Part shown: piece by piece, positions 18,145-26,748 of the stretch
Layout: every line of letters begins with the position of its first letter
Numbering within the stretch: the first letter of the stretch is position 1
Source: Agrobacterium larrymoorei
GTDB lineage: Bacteria > Pseudomonadota > Alphaproteobacteria > Rhizobiales > Rhizobiaceae
Direction of reading: 5' to 3'
NCBI RefSeq assembly: GCF_013322225.1
Contig: NZ_JAAMFB010000009.1
Span: 62,001-126,000 of the forward strand
DNA length: 64,000 bases
Translations under genes and position numbers: made by a program
The notes under the pieces: generated by a model
What the model was told of the DNA's origin: nothing
The model's input: only the letters and a program-made list of their open reading frames with translations
Database searches by the model: none

Positions 18145-19581
18145 TTACACGAGCAAATCCTGCGATTGCGCGTTTTGTTGTACGTTCGCTGTTGCAGGGT
18201 CGTCCAGCGAATAGGCATGAATGTAATCGATCTTCATTTCCGATCCGTTCGGTAGGCCGTTTGTCGGTGTGCCAGCCATGCCGCCTATGGCGAGATTGAC
18301 CAGCATATACATCGGGTCATGCATATCTGCGGGTGTATCGATCTGCGCCACGGCAACATCATCGAAATACCATGTGATGTGCTGCTCATCCCACAAGAGC
18401 CCGTAATTATGGAAACCGGCAGTGCTCGCGACGCTGATATTGTTGATCGTCGATGTCTGTTCACCCGACGCACTGGAGTGGGCGGACATGATCAGGGTGT
18501 TGGGATTTTGACCACGCATTTCTATGACGTCGAGCTCCGGCGGCCATTTTCCGTCCGTGGGCAACAACCAGAATGCGGGCCACGCTCCCTGCTCACCGGG
18601 CATATCGGCCCTGATTTCAAAATAGCCATAGGTTTGCGAAAAGGATGGGTGAGTGGTCAACATGCCCGACGTGTAATCATAGCCGTTGACAGCGTCGGAG
18701 ATCGCATCCGGTGTTGGCGCCGCCCGGATCGTCAGAACGCCGTCGCTAACAGAGAAAGGGTTCACCGAAGCCGTGGGCTGGTAAGCGGGATTGATATACC
18801 ACTGCTTTTCGGAGTTGGTGTGCAAGCTTCCGCCCTGTTCTCCCGCCCACCAGAATTTTGGTTCCCACACGCTGCGCGTCCCGTCGCTCAGCGATAGCGA
18901 ATTGAACTCATCTGAAAACGTGGATGAAAGCTTGGAACGGTCGAGACTTAACTTGAACTGATGGGCACTGAGATCATTCGATGAGGTGTTTGCGAGCACG
19001 ATGCTTTCACCATTGTCGAAGTTGAGCCAGAGATCATTTCCTTTTTGCGTGGCACTGCTCATCAGTTGGTCGAACGACGTTACCCCATGGCCATCGAGAC
19101 GAATGGTGTCGTCTGCGCCAAAGTCGGTAATCAAATCCGTACCATTGCCTTTTTTGAAAACAAACGTGTCGGCGCCACCGCCGCCGATCAGAACGTCATT
19201 GCCTGCGCCACCGTCTATCGTCTGGCTGCCGGTACCGCCGGTGATGATGTTGTCCAGTTCGTTACCGAAGGCGTGTCGCCCATCTCCCGTCACGACAAGA
19301 TTTTCAAAATTGTCGGGAAGCGTGTAGCTCATCCAGGTATTGATGGTATCCGTACCACTATCCGGCGCCTCAATGGCTCGGTTGATTGAGGAATAGAGGT
19401 AGTAGATATCGTCTCCGCTGCCGCCGTGCATCGTCACATTGACGCTGCTATCGCCCCACATGGAATCGTTGCGGCTTGTCCCATAAAGATCGGGACCGGA
19501 CCCTGTCGCTGAGAAAAAGCCGGTAGAGGTGTCGCTGTAAAAGAGCTGCTTGCCAAGAGCATTCGTAACCGATCGTGCCAT
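18145..19581 (-). CDS. exsH: RTX-type glycoside hydrolase family 16 enzyme, ExsH-like
   Basis: Secreted endo-beta-glycanase of 478 residues. The N-terminal ~200 residues carry calcium-binding nonapeptide repeats (GGSGDD, GGTGSQTIDGGAGND, IGGGGADTFVF). The C-terminal part is a GH16 lectin-like fold with the catalytic signature ELDVIEMRG, both acidic residues in place. There is no Sec signal, as expected for a type I secretion substrate. S. meliloti ExsH, which trims succinoglycan and leaves through PrsDE, has the same repeats-then-GH16 order and a similar length. The natural substrate may be the polysaccharide made by the nearby exoYFQ genes. It converges with the PAS-GGDEF gene and is monocistronic. 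Confidence 0.88.
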   Translation of the reverse strand: MARSVTNALGKQLFYSDTSTGFFSATGSGPDLYGTSRNDSMWGDSSVNVTMHGGSGDDIYYLYSSINRAIEAPDSGTDTINTWMSYTLPDNFENLVVTGDGRHAFGNELDNIITGGTGSQTIDGGAGNDVLIGGGGADTFVFKKGNGTDLITDFGADDTIRLDGHGVTSFDQLMSSATQKGNDLWLNFDNGESIVLANTSSNDLSAHQFKLSLDRSKLSSTFSDEFNSLSLSDGTRSVWEPKFWWAGEQGGSLHTNSEKQWYINPAYQPTASVNPFSVSDGVLTIRAAPTPDAISDAVNGYDYTSGMLTTHPSFSQTYGYFEIRADMPGEQGAWPAFWLLPTDGKWPPELDVIEMRGQNPNTLIMSAHSSASGEQTSTINNISVASTAGFHNYGLLWDEQHITWYFDDVAVAQIDTPADMHDPMYMLVNLAIGGMAGTPTNGLPNGSEMKIDYIHAYSLDDPATANVQQNAQSQDLLV

Positions 19582-19758
19582 GGAAAAACCTCCTGTTGAG
19601 ACTGACCTCCCTCAAATTCCTCCGAGCAGAAGTGTAACAGGCGGCGCGTGGCTAAATAGGGCGAAAATGCGATAAATCAGTCGTAGCTACCGGCGAAATC
19701 TAACGGGTACGTCGTCGTAAAGATGCAGGATTTACGGCTTGCGGTGTCGAGCTGGACT

Positions 19759-20574
19759 TCAGATCGAGGAGCCGCCAGTCAAATCTGGAAACCTAATTTC
19801 TAGTTCAGCAATCGTGCCCCATCTCGTTCTTAAATAGCGCTGCCCCTCGAGGCGGATAATGCCGCAAAGACTGCCCGTCGTGGCAACCTGACCCTTCTTC
19901 AAGCCGCCGAGGTGATCTATCGGCAAGTTGGCATATGCCAGAAGCGGAGCGAGGGCATCACCCTGCGGATGTTTTGGAATGGCTGCGAAAAGAATACCGT
20001 CATCCCCCTCGATCTCAAGCGGCGGCAGTTCCGCACCCTGGCTGAGAAGACGGTCAACCCACTCGGCTTCGATCTGCGGACCTAGCACGAAGGAGTGATT
20101 TCCCAGCCTGTCTGCAAGAAATAAAGGAAATGGAGCCTTGTTCTCTTCCACCAGCCGATAGCTGACGAGTTCCAGGCCCAGATGAACGGAAGCGATACGA
20201 TTGACGATATCCTCGCGGACGTAGGGCATCGTTGGCTCCGGTTTCGGAATGTCTTCCGCCAGAACGAAACAAATCTCCACTTCGACTGCGACCACGCCCG
20301 GTTTGGGAACGATGAAATCTGTTTCTGAAGTGATCTCGAACAAATCCAGAAGCGGTGCCGCAACCGGTCGAGTGTTATTGATTGCGACTTTCCAGCCAGA
20401 CACGCCCTTGCCGATTGCTCCAGTTGCTATCGCCTGGGCGGCCATTCCAGCCTCCAGGCTTTCCGGCAAAAGCCCCGCCTGTTCCAAGTTGGAAACAGGC
20501 AGCGCCGATTGCTGCTTTTCAGCTTCGGCCAGGAGGACGCCAAGTCTGATGTTCGCCTCTGTCATCGTGGTCAT
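19759..20574 (-). CDS. 2-keto-4-pentenoate hydratase / fumarylacetoacetase-fold protein
   Basis: Soluble protein of about 271 residues related to MhpD/HpcG hydratases, which add water to 2-hydroxy-dienoates in aromatic catabolism. The metal-binding acidic motif EVEICFVLAEDI and the SGWKVAINN segment are in the positions expected for the family. I chose the ATG at 20574 because GGGAGGA precedes it by six bases; the frame is open 25 codons further upstream. No other meta-cleavage genes are nearby, so the substrate is not indicated by context; an oxalocrotonate decarboxylase-like activity is an alternative. Confidence 0.82.
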   Translation of the reverse strand: MTTMTEANIRLGVLLAEAEKQQSALPVSNLEQAGLLPESLEAGMAAQAIATGAIGKGVSGWKVAINNTRPVAAPLLDLFEITSETDFIVPKPGVVAVEVEICFVLAEDIPKPEPTMPYVREDIVNRIASVHLGLELVSYRLVEENKAPFPLFLADRLGNHSFVLGPQIEAEWVDRLLSQGAELPPLEIEGDDGILFAAIPKHPQGDALAPLLAYANLPIDHLGGLKKGQVATTGSLCGIIRLEGQRYLRTRWGTIAELEIRFPDLTGGSSI

Positions 20575-20757
20575 GTGAAATCCTCCCGCAAAGTCACCTG
20601 AGCGTTTCATTGCAGGCATTTCCGAGAGTGGCAAGGCATGTGGTTGCATGGTGCAGCAAATAGTTCAGCGACCAAACACCTTAATGAGGAGTGACGCCGG
20701 TCTCACATTGAACTGCCAACAGTTCATACATTGTGGTTGCGTTTACCATTCCACCGA

Positions 20758-23067
20758 ATGATTTCATGTCATGACGATGAGGGATCAATATTAAAGCTTA
20801 AATTAAAACCTGAGCCTGTAATTTCCGCGCAAAATATGGGGAAGGTTACGGGCCACATGGTCTTGCATGAAAACGGAATAGAAAAGGCGAGCGAGGAACC
20901 ACTGCAACGCCGCACCAAGGTGGTGTGGTACCACTCACTGTTCTGGAAAATCACCGTCTTTCTCGTATCAAGCATCGTCCTGGCCTATCTCATCGGTGCA
21001 GCGGTCGGATGGTTGATGGTGGAGCGGGATTCGCTCGACCAATGGCGGCGGGAAGCCGAGTTGAACGCGCAGGTAACCACCTCGGCGGTCCGCAGCATCT
21101 ACACCTTCATTGCAATCGAAAGTAATGAGGCTGGCCAGATCACAAAAATCGTTAGCGAGCGTCCGCTCGGGGACGATGCCTCCATCCTCGACACCGGTTT
21201 CAATCCTTCCGATGTACTAGGCCTCGCGGCTGCTCAGACGAAAAACAACGTTTGGCTTTTCCAGAAGGAAAGCGGTTCAAAGGAATTCTCCAGTTCTGCT
21301 GATGCCTTTGGCACTGCGCGACAGGCGACATTGACGTTACCATCATCTGCCGTATCTGATAGGTTTTTCGTCGGATTTGCAGATTTGGGCGATGTTCGCC
21401 ATTTCATCGCATTTGTTCCAGTCGTCGGTCCAAAGGGGGAGCTTCAGGGTGCCCTTGTGACATCCATCGGACAGGCTTCGGTTCTTTTTGAAAGCCAGAC
21501 AAGGCTGCTGCAGAATTCGCTGGTGTTACTGCTTACGATACTGATCGTGACCGGTGGTGTCGTTACGCTGATCATGCGCAAGTTGTTCACACCTGTGCCA
21601 TCGCTTATCGAGGCACTCAGCCGTATTGCCCATAACGATACCCAGTCGGTTACCCCATTTCAGAAGCGAAATGACGAGATAGGTCGTTTTGCTGTTGCGA
21701 TCGAAATGGTGCGCGAAGCCGTTGCCGAACGCGAAAATCTTCGTCAGGTGCGCGATGTCGCCATACAGATGGAGCATCTCGCTCACCACGATACACTGAC
21801 CGGCCTTCCAAATCGTGCTTTCTTCAACAAGCGTCTTGAGGAAGAGATCAAGGGGCTGGGGGCCGGCTCTCGTTTCAATATCATGTTGCTGGATCTGGAT
21901 CGGTTCAAAGCCATCAATGACGGTCTGGGACACGCAAGCGGAGACGCGCTGCTGGTCGCCTTCGCCGACCGGCTATCTTTGTTGCTGGGACCGCACGACA
22001 TGGCCGCGCGGTTGGGGGGAGACGAATTCGCGGTACTGCAAATGGTTCGGAAAGATCCAGTTCCAGAAGCCAGCCGCTTATCCAAGGCGATTATCGAGGC
22101 CGCATCGCGTCCCTTCTCTCTGCTGGGTAAGGAAGCCCTGGTGGGAACGAGCGTCGGCATTTCGACTGCACCGTCACAGGGGCAGGACGTTTCGGAGCTA
22201 CTGAGGAACGCTGACGTTGCACTCTATTGTGCAAAATCAGAAGGACGGGGAACTTTTCGCTTTTTCAAGAGCGGAATGGAAATGTCCAAGGACCGCGAAA
22301 ACATTCTTCAGCAGGATATCGAACTGGCGCTGCAGCGGGGAGAGTTCGAGCTTCACTATCAGCCGATCTTCTCCTTCAGCGATCCTCATCCCGTCGAATT
22401 TGAGGCTTTGATCCGTTGGAAACATCCGGTGTCGGGATGGATATCGCCCGTCGACTTCATTCCCATGGCGGAAAAAAGCGGCCAGATCGTTGCGATAGGA
22501 GAGTGGGTCTTGCGCAGGGCATGTGCAGATGCAATGCGTTTTCCCAACAATGCTCGCGTTGCCGTCAATGTCTCTGCGGTCCAGCTTCAGCAGGGCGATT
22601 TTGGTGCAAAGGTGAAAGCTGCGCTTCAGCGCTCCGGGCTTGAATCATCCCGTCTTGAAATCGAGCTGACGGAGACCGTTCTTTTATCCGAGGCCGTTGC
22701 AATGAATACGCTGTCGGAAATCAGAGAGCTTGGTGTGGACATCGCACTGGATGATTTTGGAACAGGCTATTCCAGCATCAGCTATCTGATGGCTTTGCCG
22801 ATCAGCAAGATAAAGATTGACCGAAGCTTCGTCGCGGATGCCCAATCCCGAGAAGGAAACCGAGCAATCGTCCGCGGAATAGTGCGTCTCGCGGAAGGGC
22901 TCGGGCTCAAGACGACCGCGGAAGGCATTGAGACGCAGGCGCAGCTTTCATTCATGCGCGCGGCAGGGTGCGACCGTGTGCAGGGGTATCATCTGGGCCG
23001 CCCGATGAAAATCACAGAGGTCGAAAGTCGCTACCAGCCATCGGCTGGACGAAAAATCCATCGCTAG
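20758..23067 (+). CDS. Membrane GGDEF-EAL protein with periplasmic sensor and HAMP domain
   Basis: Cyclic di-GMP enzyme of about 769 residues. A first membrane helix near residues 60-85 is followed by a periplasmic domain of about 170 residues, a second helix near 255-280, a HAMP-like linker, then GGDEF and EAL domains. Active-site residues look intact: RLGGDEF, FEALIRW, NVSAVQL, ELTETV, DDFGTGYSS, KIDRSF and EGIET. It is first in an operon with two periplasmic amino-acid-binding-type proteins (11-base gap, then an ATGA overlap), which suggests that they feed its sensor domain. The start is uncertain: ATG 20758, 20836 and 20860 are all possible and none has a strong ribosome site. Confidence 0.92.
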   Translation: MISCHDDEGSILKLKLKPEPVISAQNMGKVTGHMVLHENGIEKASEEPLQRRTKVVWYHSLFWKITVFLVSSIVLAYLIGAAVGWLMVERDSLDQWRREAELNAQVTTSAVRSIYTFIAIESNEAGQITKIVSERPLGDDASILDTGFNPSDVLGLAAAQTKNNVWLFQKESGSKEFSSSADAFGTARQATLTLPSSAVSDRFFVGFADLGDVRHFIAFVPVVGPKGELQGALVTSIGQASVLFESQTRLLQNSLVLLLTILIVTGGVVTLIMRKLFTPVPSLIEALSRIAHNDTQSVTPFQKRNDEIGRFAVAIEMVREAVAERENLRQVRDVAIQMEHLAHHDTLTGLPNRAFFNKRLEEEIKGLGAGSRFNIMLLDLDRFKAINDGLGHASGDALLVAFADRLSLLLGPHDMAARLGGDEFAVLQMVRKDPVPEASRLSKAIIEAASRPFSLLGKEALVGTSVGISTAPSQGQDVSELLRNADVALYCAKSEGRGTFRFFKSGMEMSKDRENILQQDIELALQRGEFELHYQPIFSFSDPHPVEFEALIRWKHPVSGWISPVDFIPMAEKSGQIVAIGEWVLRRACADAMRFPNNARVAVNVSAVQLQQGDFGAKVKAALQRSGLESSRLEIELTETVLLSEAVAMNTLSEIRELGVDIALDDFGTGYSSISYLMALPISKIKIDRSFVADAQSREGNRAIVRGIVRLAEGLGLKTTAEGIETQAQLSFMRAAGCDRVQGYHLGRPMKITEVESRYQPSAGRKIHR

Positions 23068-23078
23068 GAGCGCGTGAA

Positions 23079-24011
23079 ATGCAAAATCATTCAATGTGGC
23101 ATGTGCCGCGAAAGTGCCTTTCACTGTTGACGCTGCTACCGATAGCGACCGCGCTATTGCTAACTCCCGTCCGAGCCTCGGACGTCAAAAGCCCGACCTT
23201 GGAGCGAATTAGAGAGACGAACACCATCGTCATTGGTCACCGGGAAGACGAGGTTCCTTTTGCCTATAGAGCGCCGAACGGGAAGGTGATCGGCTATTCC
23301 GTAGAAATTTGTGAGTATATAGCGGACCATATCAAGAATGAATTGAAGCTGGACAGGCTTGATATCGCTTATCTCACCGCAACAACGGCCACACGGTTTT
23401 TGCTCGTAAAGGCAGGCAAGATCGATCTCGAATGCAGTGCCACGACCAATACCGCGGAGCGCCGCGGGCTGGTAGAGTTTTCCTATCCGCACTTCATAAC
23501 GGCCACTCGATTTGTATCGAAGGCTTCCAGTAATCTTCATCGGATTCGCGATCTTGCCGGGCGGACGGTGGCGTCCACCACCGGCACGGTAAATATAGAG
23601 CAGCTTCAGAACCGCAATCGAGCGGATGGCCTCAATATTTCTGTCCTTCTCGCAAAGCGGAATTCGGAAGGCTTTACCATGGTTGAGACCAATAGGGCGT
23701 CCGCTTTCGTCATGGATGGCGTCCTTCTTGCAGCGCAGGTCGCATTTTCAAGCGCTCCGAAAGACTATGTTATTTCCGAGGAAACATTCGGTTCTCCTGA
23801 ACCCTATGGGATATTGATGCAGAAGGACGATCTTGCCTTCAAGAAACTGGTAAATGAGGCGCTTCATCAGCTCTTTGTCAGCGGTGAGATCAGTCGCATC
23901 TACGACAAATGGTTCATGTCGGCTATTCCACCGGATGGCCGTAATTTCAACCTTCCGCTCTCACCGGATTTAAGAGCAGCCTTCAGCGAGCCGAAGGAGT
24001 ACCTGCAATGA
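23079..24011 (+). CDS. Periplasmic amino-acid-type solute-binding protein 1 (no transporter partner)
   Basis: Family 3 (GltI/FliY-like) solute-binding protein, 310 residues. A basic N-terminus and hydrophobic stretch ending VRAS form a Sec signal. The mature part has IVIGHREDEVPFAY, VIGYSVEICEYI and the acidic/arginine ligand motifs (DLECSATTNTAERR) typical for dicarboxylic amino acid binding. I chose the ATG at 23079 with AGGAG upstream; the frame continues upstream into the GGDEF-EAL gene. No permease or ATPase is nearby. It lies 11 bases after the GGDEF-EAL gene and overlaps the next binding-protein gene by four bases. Confidence 0.9.
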   Translation: MQNHSMWHVPRKCLSLLTLLPIATALLLTPVRASDVKSPTLERIRETNTIVIGHREDEVPFAYRAPNGKVIGYSVEICEYIADHIKNELKLDRLDIAYLTATTATRFLLVKAGKIDLECSATTNTAERRGLVEFSYPHFITATRFVSKASSNLHRIRDLAGRTVASTTGTVNIEQLQNRNRADGLNISVLLAKRNSEGFTMVETNRASAFVMDGVLLAAQVAFSSAPKDYVISEETFGSPEPYGILMQKDDLAFKKLVNEALHQLFVSGEISRIYDKWFMSAIPPDGRNFNLPLSPDLRAAFSEPKEYLQ

Positions 24012-24910
24012 TTGCCCGGGCGTTCGCATTGTCAAAACTCTGCATCGGGCTCTCTACATTTCTTATAAATGTAAGTGTGAGCCATGCAGAATTCGACACG
24101 CCCACTCTCCAGAGGATTACAGAGACCGGAAAAATCCGGATTGGTTATGGCGTTACTGCACCGTTCGCGTTTCAAACGTCTGACGGTGAAGTGGTTGGAT
24201 ACTCGATCGACATTTGCAGGCGTCTGACGGAAAGGCTGAAGGACCGATTGCAGCTTCCCGCCATCGAAATCGACTTCGTTCCGAGAACACCAAGCAATCG
24301 CATTCAACTGTTGAATGACGGTCTCATTGATATCGAGTGCAATGCCAGCACGAATACCGAGGAGCGGCGTAAAAGCGCCAGCTTTTCCTACAGTCATTTC
24401 TATAGCGCCAGCCGATATGTCTCGCTTGCGAAGAATGGGCTTTCGGCATTGGATGACCTAAAGGGGCGCTCCGTCAGTGTGACGTTGGGAACGGTAAATG
24501 TCGGAGAGATCAACGAAGTCAACCGAGCCCGGAAGCTGAATATGTCGCTTGTGCCAGTCGAGGCCATTCAGGCCGCCTTTGATATGGTATCGGACGGGCG
24601 GGTATCGGCCTTTGCGATGGACGAGGTGTTGCTCAGCATGATGATCGCACAATCCGGCGCGGCCGAAAATTATCGGTTATCCTCGGAAACTGTGACGCCT
24701 ACACAGCCATTCGGCTTCATGATGCGCCTGAATGACCCCGCTTTCACCCAGGCTGTGAACGAGGAACTGCGGGTTATCTATGGCAGTGCTGAAATGGCCG
24801 GGATTTATCGACGCTGGTTTGAAGAACCAATGCCGTCACTCAACCTCAACCTCCATATGCCTATGAGCGACAGATTGAGGGCCAACTTCGAAAATCCAGA
24901 AGCTCCTTAA
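24008..24910 (+). CDS. Periplasmic amino-acid-type solute-binding protein 2 (no transporter partner)
   Basis: Second family 3 binding protein, 300 residues, related to its neighbour over its whole length (IRIGYGVTAPFAFQ, VVGYSIDICRRL, DIECNASTNTEERR). A Sec signal ends at about residue 27 (VSHA). Its ATG overlaps the previous stop (ATGA), so the pair is translationally coupled and probably arose by tandem duplication. As above, there is no import machinery, which favours a sensing role with the GGDEF-EAL protein over transport. Confidence 0.9.
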   Translation: MIARAFALSKLCIGLSTFLINVSVSHAEFDTPTLQRITETGKIRIGYGVTAPFAFQTSDGEVVGYSIDICRRLTERLKDRLQLPAIEIDFVPRTPSNRIQLLNDGLIDIECNASTNTEERRKSASFSYSHFYSASRYVSLAKNGLSALDDLKGRSVSVTLGTVNVGEINEVNRARKLNMSLVPVEAIQAAFDMVSDGRVSAFAMDEVLLSMMIAQSGAAENYRLSSETVTPTQPFGFMMRLNDPAFTQAVNEELRVIYGSAEMAGIYRRWFEEPMPSLNLNLHMPMSDRLRANFENPEAP

Positions 24911-24922
24911 GGCGAAAACTCA

Positions 24923-24948
24923 GGAACCATTGTTTTAGGGGTCGCGTT
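24923..24948 (+). promoter_or_regulatory. EcfG-type (general stress sigma factor) promoter
   Basis: GGAAC at 24923-24927, 17 bases, then CGTT at 24945-24948. This fits the alphaproteobacterial general stress sigma (EcfG/RpoE2) pattern of GGAAC-N18/19-TT. It faces the small gene and the PfpI-type gene, about 145 bases upstream of the first start codon. Confidence 0.7.
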
Positions 24949-25093
24949 CCTCTTGGAGAAGGCGCGCCATGAAAGGCATGGAAGCGGCAGGTTCGGGGTA
25001 ACGTCGATGGCGTGTTCACCCAAAGAATATTTGAACCTAATACCGTTTCGCTGGTTCGGTGCGCTCCATTGATCTCGCCACGGAGGTAGACAC

Positions 25094-25315
25094 ATGGAAA
25101 AGACCGAGACGCGAAAGCTCGCCGAGGAATATATGCTGCTCGGAGGCACACGTCAGGTAATGATCGATGATAACAAGACATTTGTTCGTCAGTACGATCA
25201 TGAGCCGGAAGAGGCAGAACAATTCTGGCAGGAGCACATCGCGCCTCTCGATAAAGCGCGACGCGATGACGTCGAGTTCTTCCTGCCGTCTGCAAATTCA
25301 GACCAGTCGGAATAA
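25094..25315 (+). CDS. Small hypothetical protein in a stress operon
   Basis: 73-residue acidic soluble protein that I do not recognise. Its start has a good ribosome site (CGGAGGT, 7 bases from ATG) and it lies 38 bases before the PfpI-type gene with no terminator between, so the two are likely co-transcribed from the EcfG-type promoter. The N-terminal part (ETRKLAEEYMLLGG) looks helical; no catalytic or metal motif is evident. Confidence 0.75.
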   Translation: MEKTETRKLAEEYMLLGGTRQVMIDDNKTFVRQYDHEPEEAEQFWQEHIAPLDKARRDDVEFFLPSANSDQSE

Positions 25316-25353
25316 ATCCCACCCCTAACGAACCACTCAAAAAGGAGAAAGCC

Positions 25354-25914
25354 ATGACGGCTATCAACTCTGCGAAAATCGTTATACTCGCGACCGATGG
25401 ATATGAGCGTTCGGAACTTCGTGTTCCCTATGAAGAACTCCGAAAAAGAGGTGCCGATGTCAAAATCGCCTCCGTGAAAGAAGGTCAGATCAAAAGTTGG
25501 GATGACACCGACTGGGGCGATTCCATTGCTGTCGATCTTTCAGCAAAGGATGTTCACATCGAGGATTTCGATGCGCTTGTTCTTCCCGGTGGTCAGATCA
25601 ACCCCGACAAGCTTCGAGCCGACGAGGATGCAATGCGTGTCGTGAAGGAATTCGTCGATTCTGGTAAGGTCGTTGCTGCTATCTGCCACGCCCCCTGGCT
25701 GCTGATCGAAGCCGGCGCGGTAAAAGGTCGTGAGGTGACCTCGTTCGGCTCCATCAAGACCGATGTCGAAAACGCTGGTGGCATCTGGAAGGATGAAAAG
25801 GTTGTAACCGACAAGGGTATCATCACTTCGAGGTCTCCAGACGATCTAGACGCCTTTGTCGCAAAGATCGTGGAAGAGGTTGAAGAGGGACAACACGACC
25901 GTCGCGCCGCCTGA
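25354..25914 (+). CDS. PfpI/DJ-1 family protein (type 1 glutamine amidotransferase fold)
   Basis: Cytoplasmic 186-residue protein of the PfpI branch of the DJ-1 superfamily, often linked to stress resistance and proposed as protease or glyoxalase/deglycase. The nucleophile Cys111 sits in the elbow AAICHAPW with His112 next to it, and the LVLPGGQINPD loop is typical. An AAGGAG ribosome site precedes the ATG. The C-terminal tail is acidic then basic (EEVEEGQHDRRAA). Expression under the EcfG-type promoter upstream would fit a general stress response role. Confidence 0.92.
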   Translation: MTAINSAKIVILATDGYERSELRVPYEELRKRGADVKIASVKEGQIKSWDDTDWGDSIAVDLSAKDVHIEDFDALVLPGGQINPDKLRADEDAMRVVKEFVDSGKVVAAICHAPWLLIEAGAVKGREVTSFGSIKTDVENAGGIWKDEKVVTDKGIITSRSPDDLDAFVAKIVEEVEEGQHDRRAA

Positions 25915-25940
25915 GAACTGTCTGCTTTTCTGGAACGGGA

Positions 25941-25966
25941 GCCGCTGCTTTTGTCAGCGGCTTTTG
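25941..25966 (+). terminator. Rho-independent terminator after the PfpI-type gene
   Basis: Stem GCCGCTG / CAGCGGC with a seven-base loop and a following TTTTG. Confidence 0.8.
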
Positions 25967-26477
25967 TTCGTCTGCGGCAAACTTTCGATATTCACCGTCC
26001 ACAATGCGACGTCGCATGGGGCTGCGGGATGCCTTTCGCTGTATTTCGAACAGATTCGCTGCAGTTTTTACTTTTTAGACGGCTTTAACTAACCAATACA
26101 CATAAGAGATCGTTAATTTGCATCGATTGGCGGAATAATACTTTTTTAGAAACCTGTTCGTGTTTTGTCTCGATTAAATCAGCTGTAGGTCTCCGCATTC
26201 CTACGTTCCATGGGTCTCTAGCCCGTCCGGGTTAATTCGCCATATTTGCGCCGCAATTCAGTCATTATTGCGTCGCTTTAAGCGATGAGATTGCTCACTT
26301 TCCGGCTTAAGATTAATTTTTCTCCATAAACCTCACGTCTTTTTTTAATTGTCTTAGTGTGCGATGCCGTAAATTTGCTGCACCGCACAATAAGCTTTAT
26401 GCTCTTGATGTTGAAGTTTTTGATTTGATGTCGACCATTTTTTTCAGAATTCTTAGAAATCTATAAGAAGATATGGA

Positions 26478-26498
26478 GTATAAATTCTCCATTTATAC
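26478..26498. repeat. Inverted repeat upstream of exoY
   Basis: Perfect 8-base arms GTATAAAT / ATTTATAC around TCTCC. A shorter overlapping pairing (ATGGAG / CTCCAT) shares the same bases. It could be an operator or an RNA hairpin. Confidence 0.45.
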
Positions 26499-26586
26499 AT
26501 AATTATTGCGAGGCTTGCGCTGGGCGCATGGTTCTCTTCCAAAATGCTTTTTGATTGAGCAGTTTGAATATTAGTTTGAAAACTTT

Positions 26587-26663
26587 TGTGAGGAATTTGG
26601 TTCCTGGTCGGAATGCAGCGCGAACACTGCTGCCTCACAAAAAATTTAAAAGCACCAAATTCC
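26587..26663 (+). promoter_or_regulatory. Candidate switching leader structure upstream of exoY
   Basis: TGTGAGG (26587-26593) can pair with CCTCACA (26633-26639), enclosing GCAGC / GCTGC. GGAATTTGG (26592-26600) can instead pair with CCAAATTCC (26655-26663). The two pairings share bases 26592-26593, so they compete. The end lies 86 bases before the exoY start. The structure is seen in the DNA; a regulatory role is inferred. Confidence 0.4.
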
Positions 26664-26748
26664 GGCCACACCCGTCCTGTCTGATCTAACTCGAATTGAC
26701 GCGCCCAACGGGTACCGACCATCGCAAAACATAAATGGAGTTCTCTCT

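Larger units (their letters stand above)
25967..26748 (+). promoter_or_regulatory. Long AT-rich upstream and leader region of exoY
   Basis: Nearly 800 bases without a convincing gene, clearly richer in A+T than the neighbours. It contains an inverted repeat at 26478-26498 and, close to exoY, two overlapping inverted repeats (26587-26663) that cannot both form. Long AT-rich exoY upstream regions are known targets of MucR-type regulation in rhizobia, so the promoter is expected here; I could not place -35/-10 elements with confidence. An 89-codon minus-strand ORF here has no ribosome site or recognisable content. Confidence 0.6.

Noticed and set aside
26453..26722. 89-codon minus-strand ORF upstream of exoY, considered as an exoX-like gene
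   Set aside because: No ribosome site, no hydrophobic ExoX-like segment in the right place, and it covers the structured leader region.
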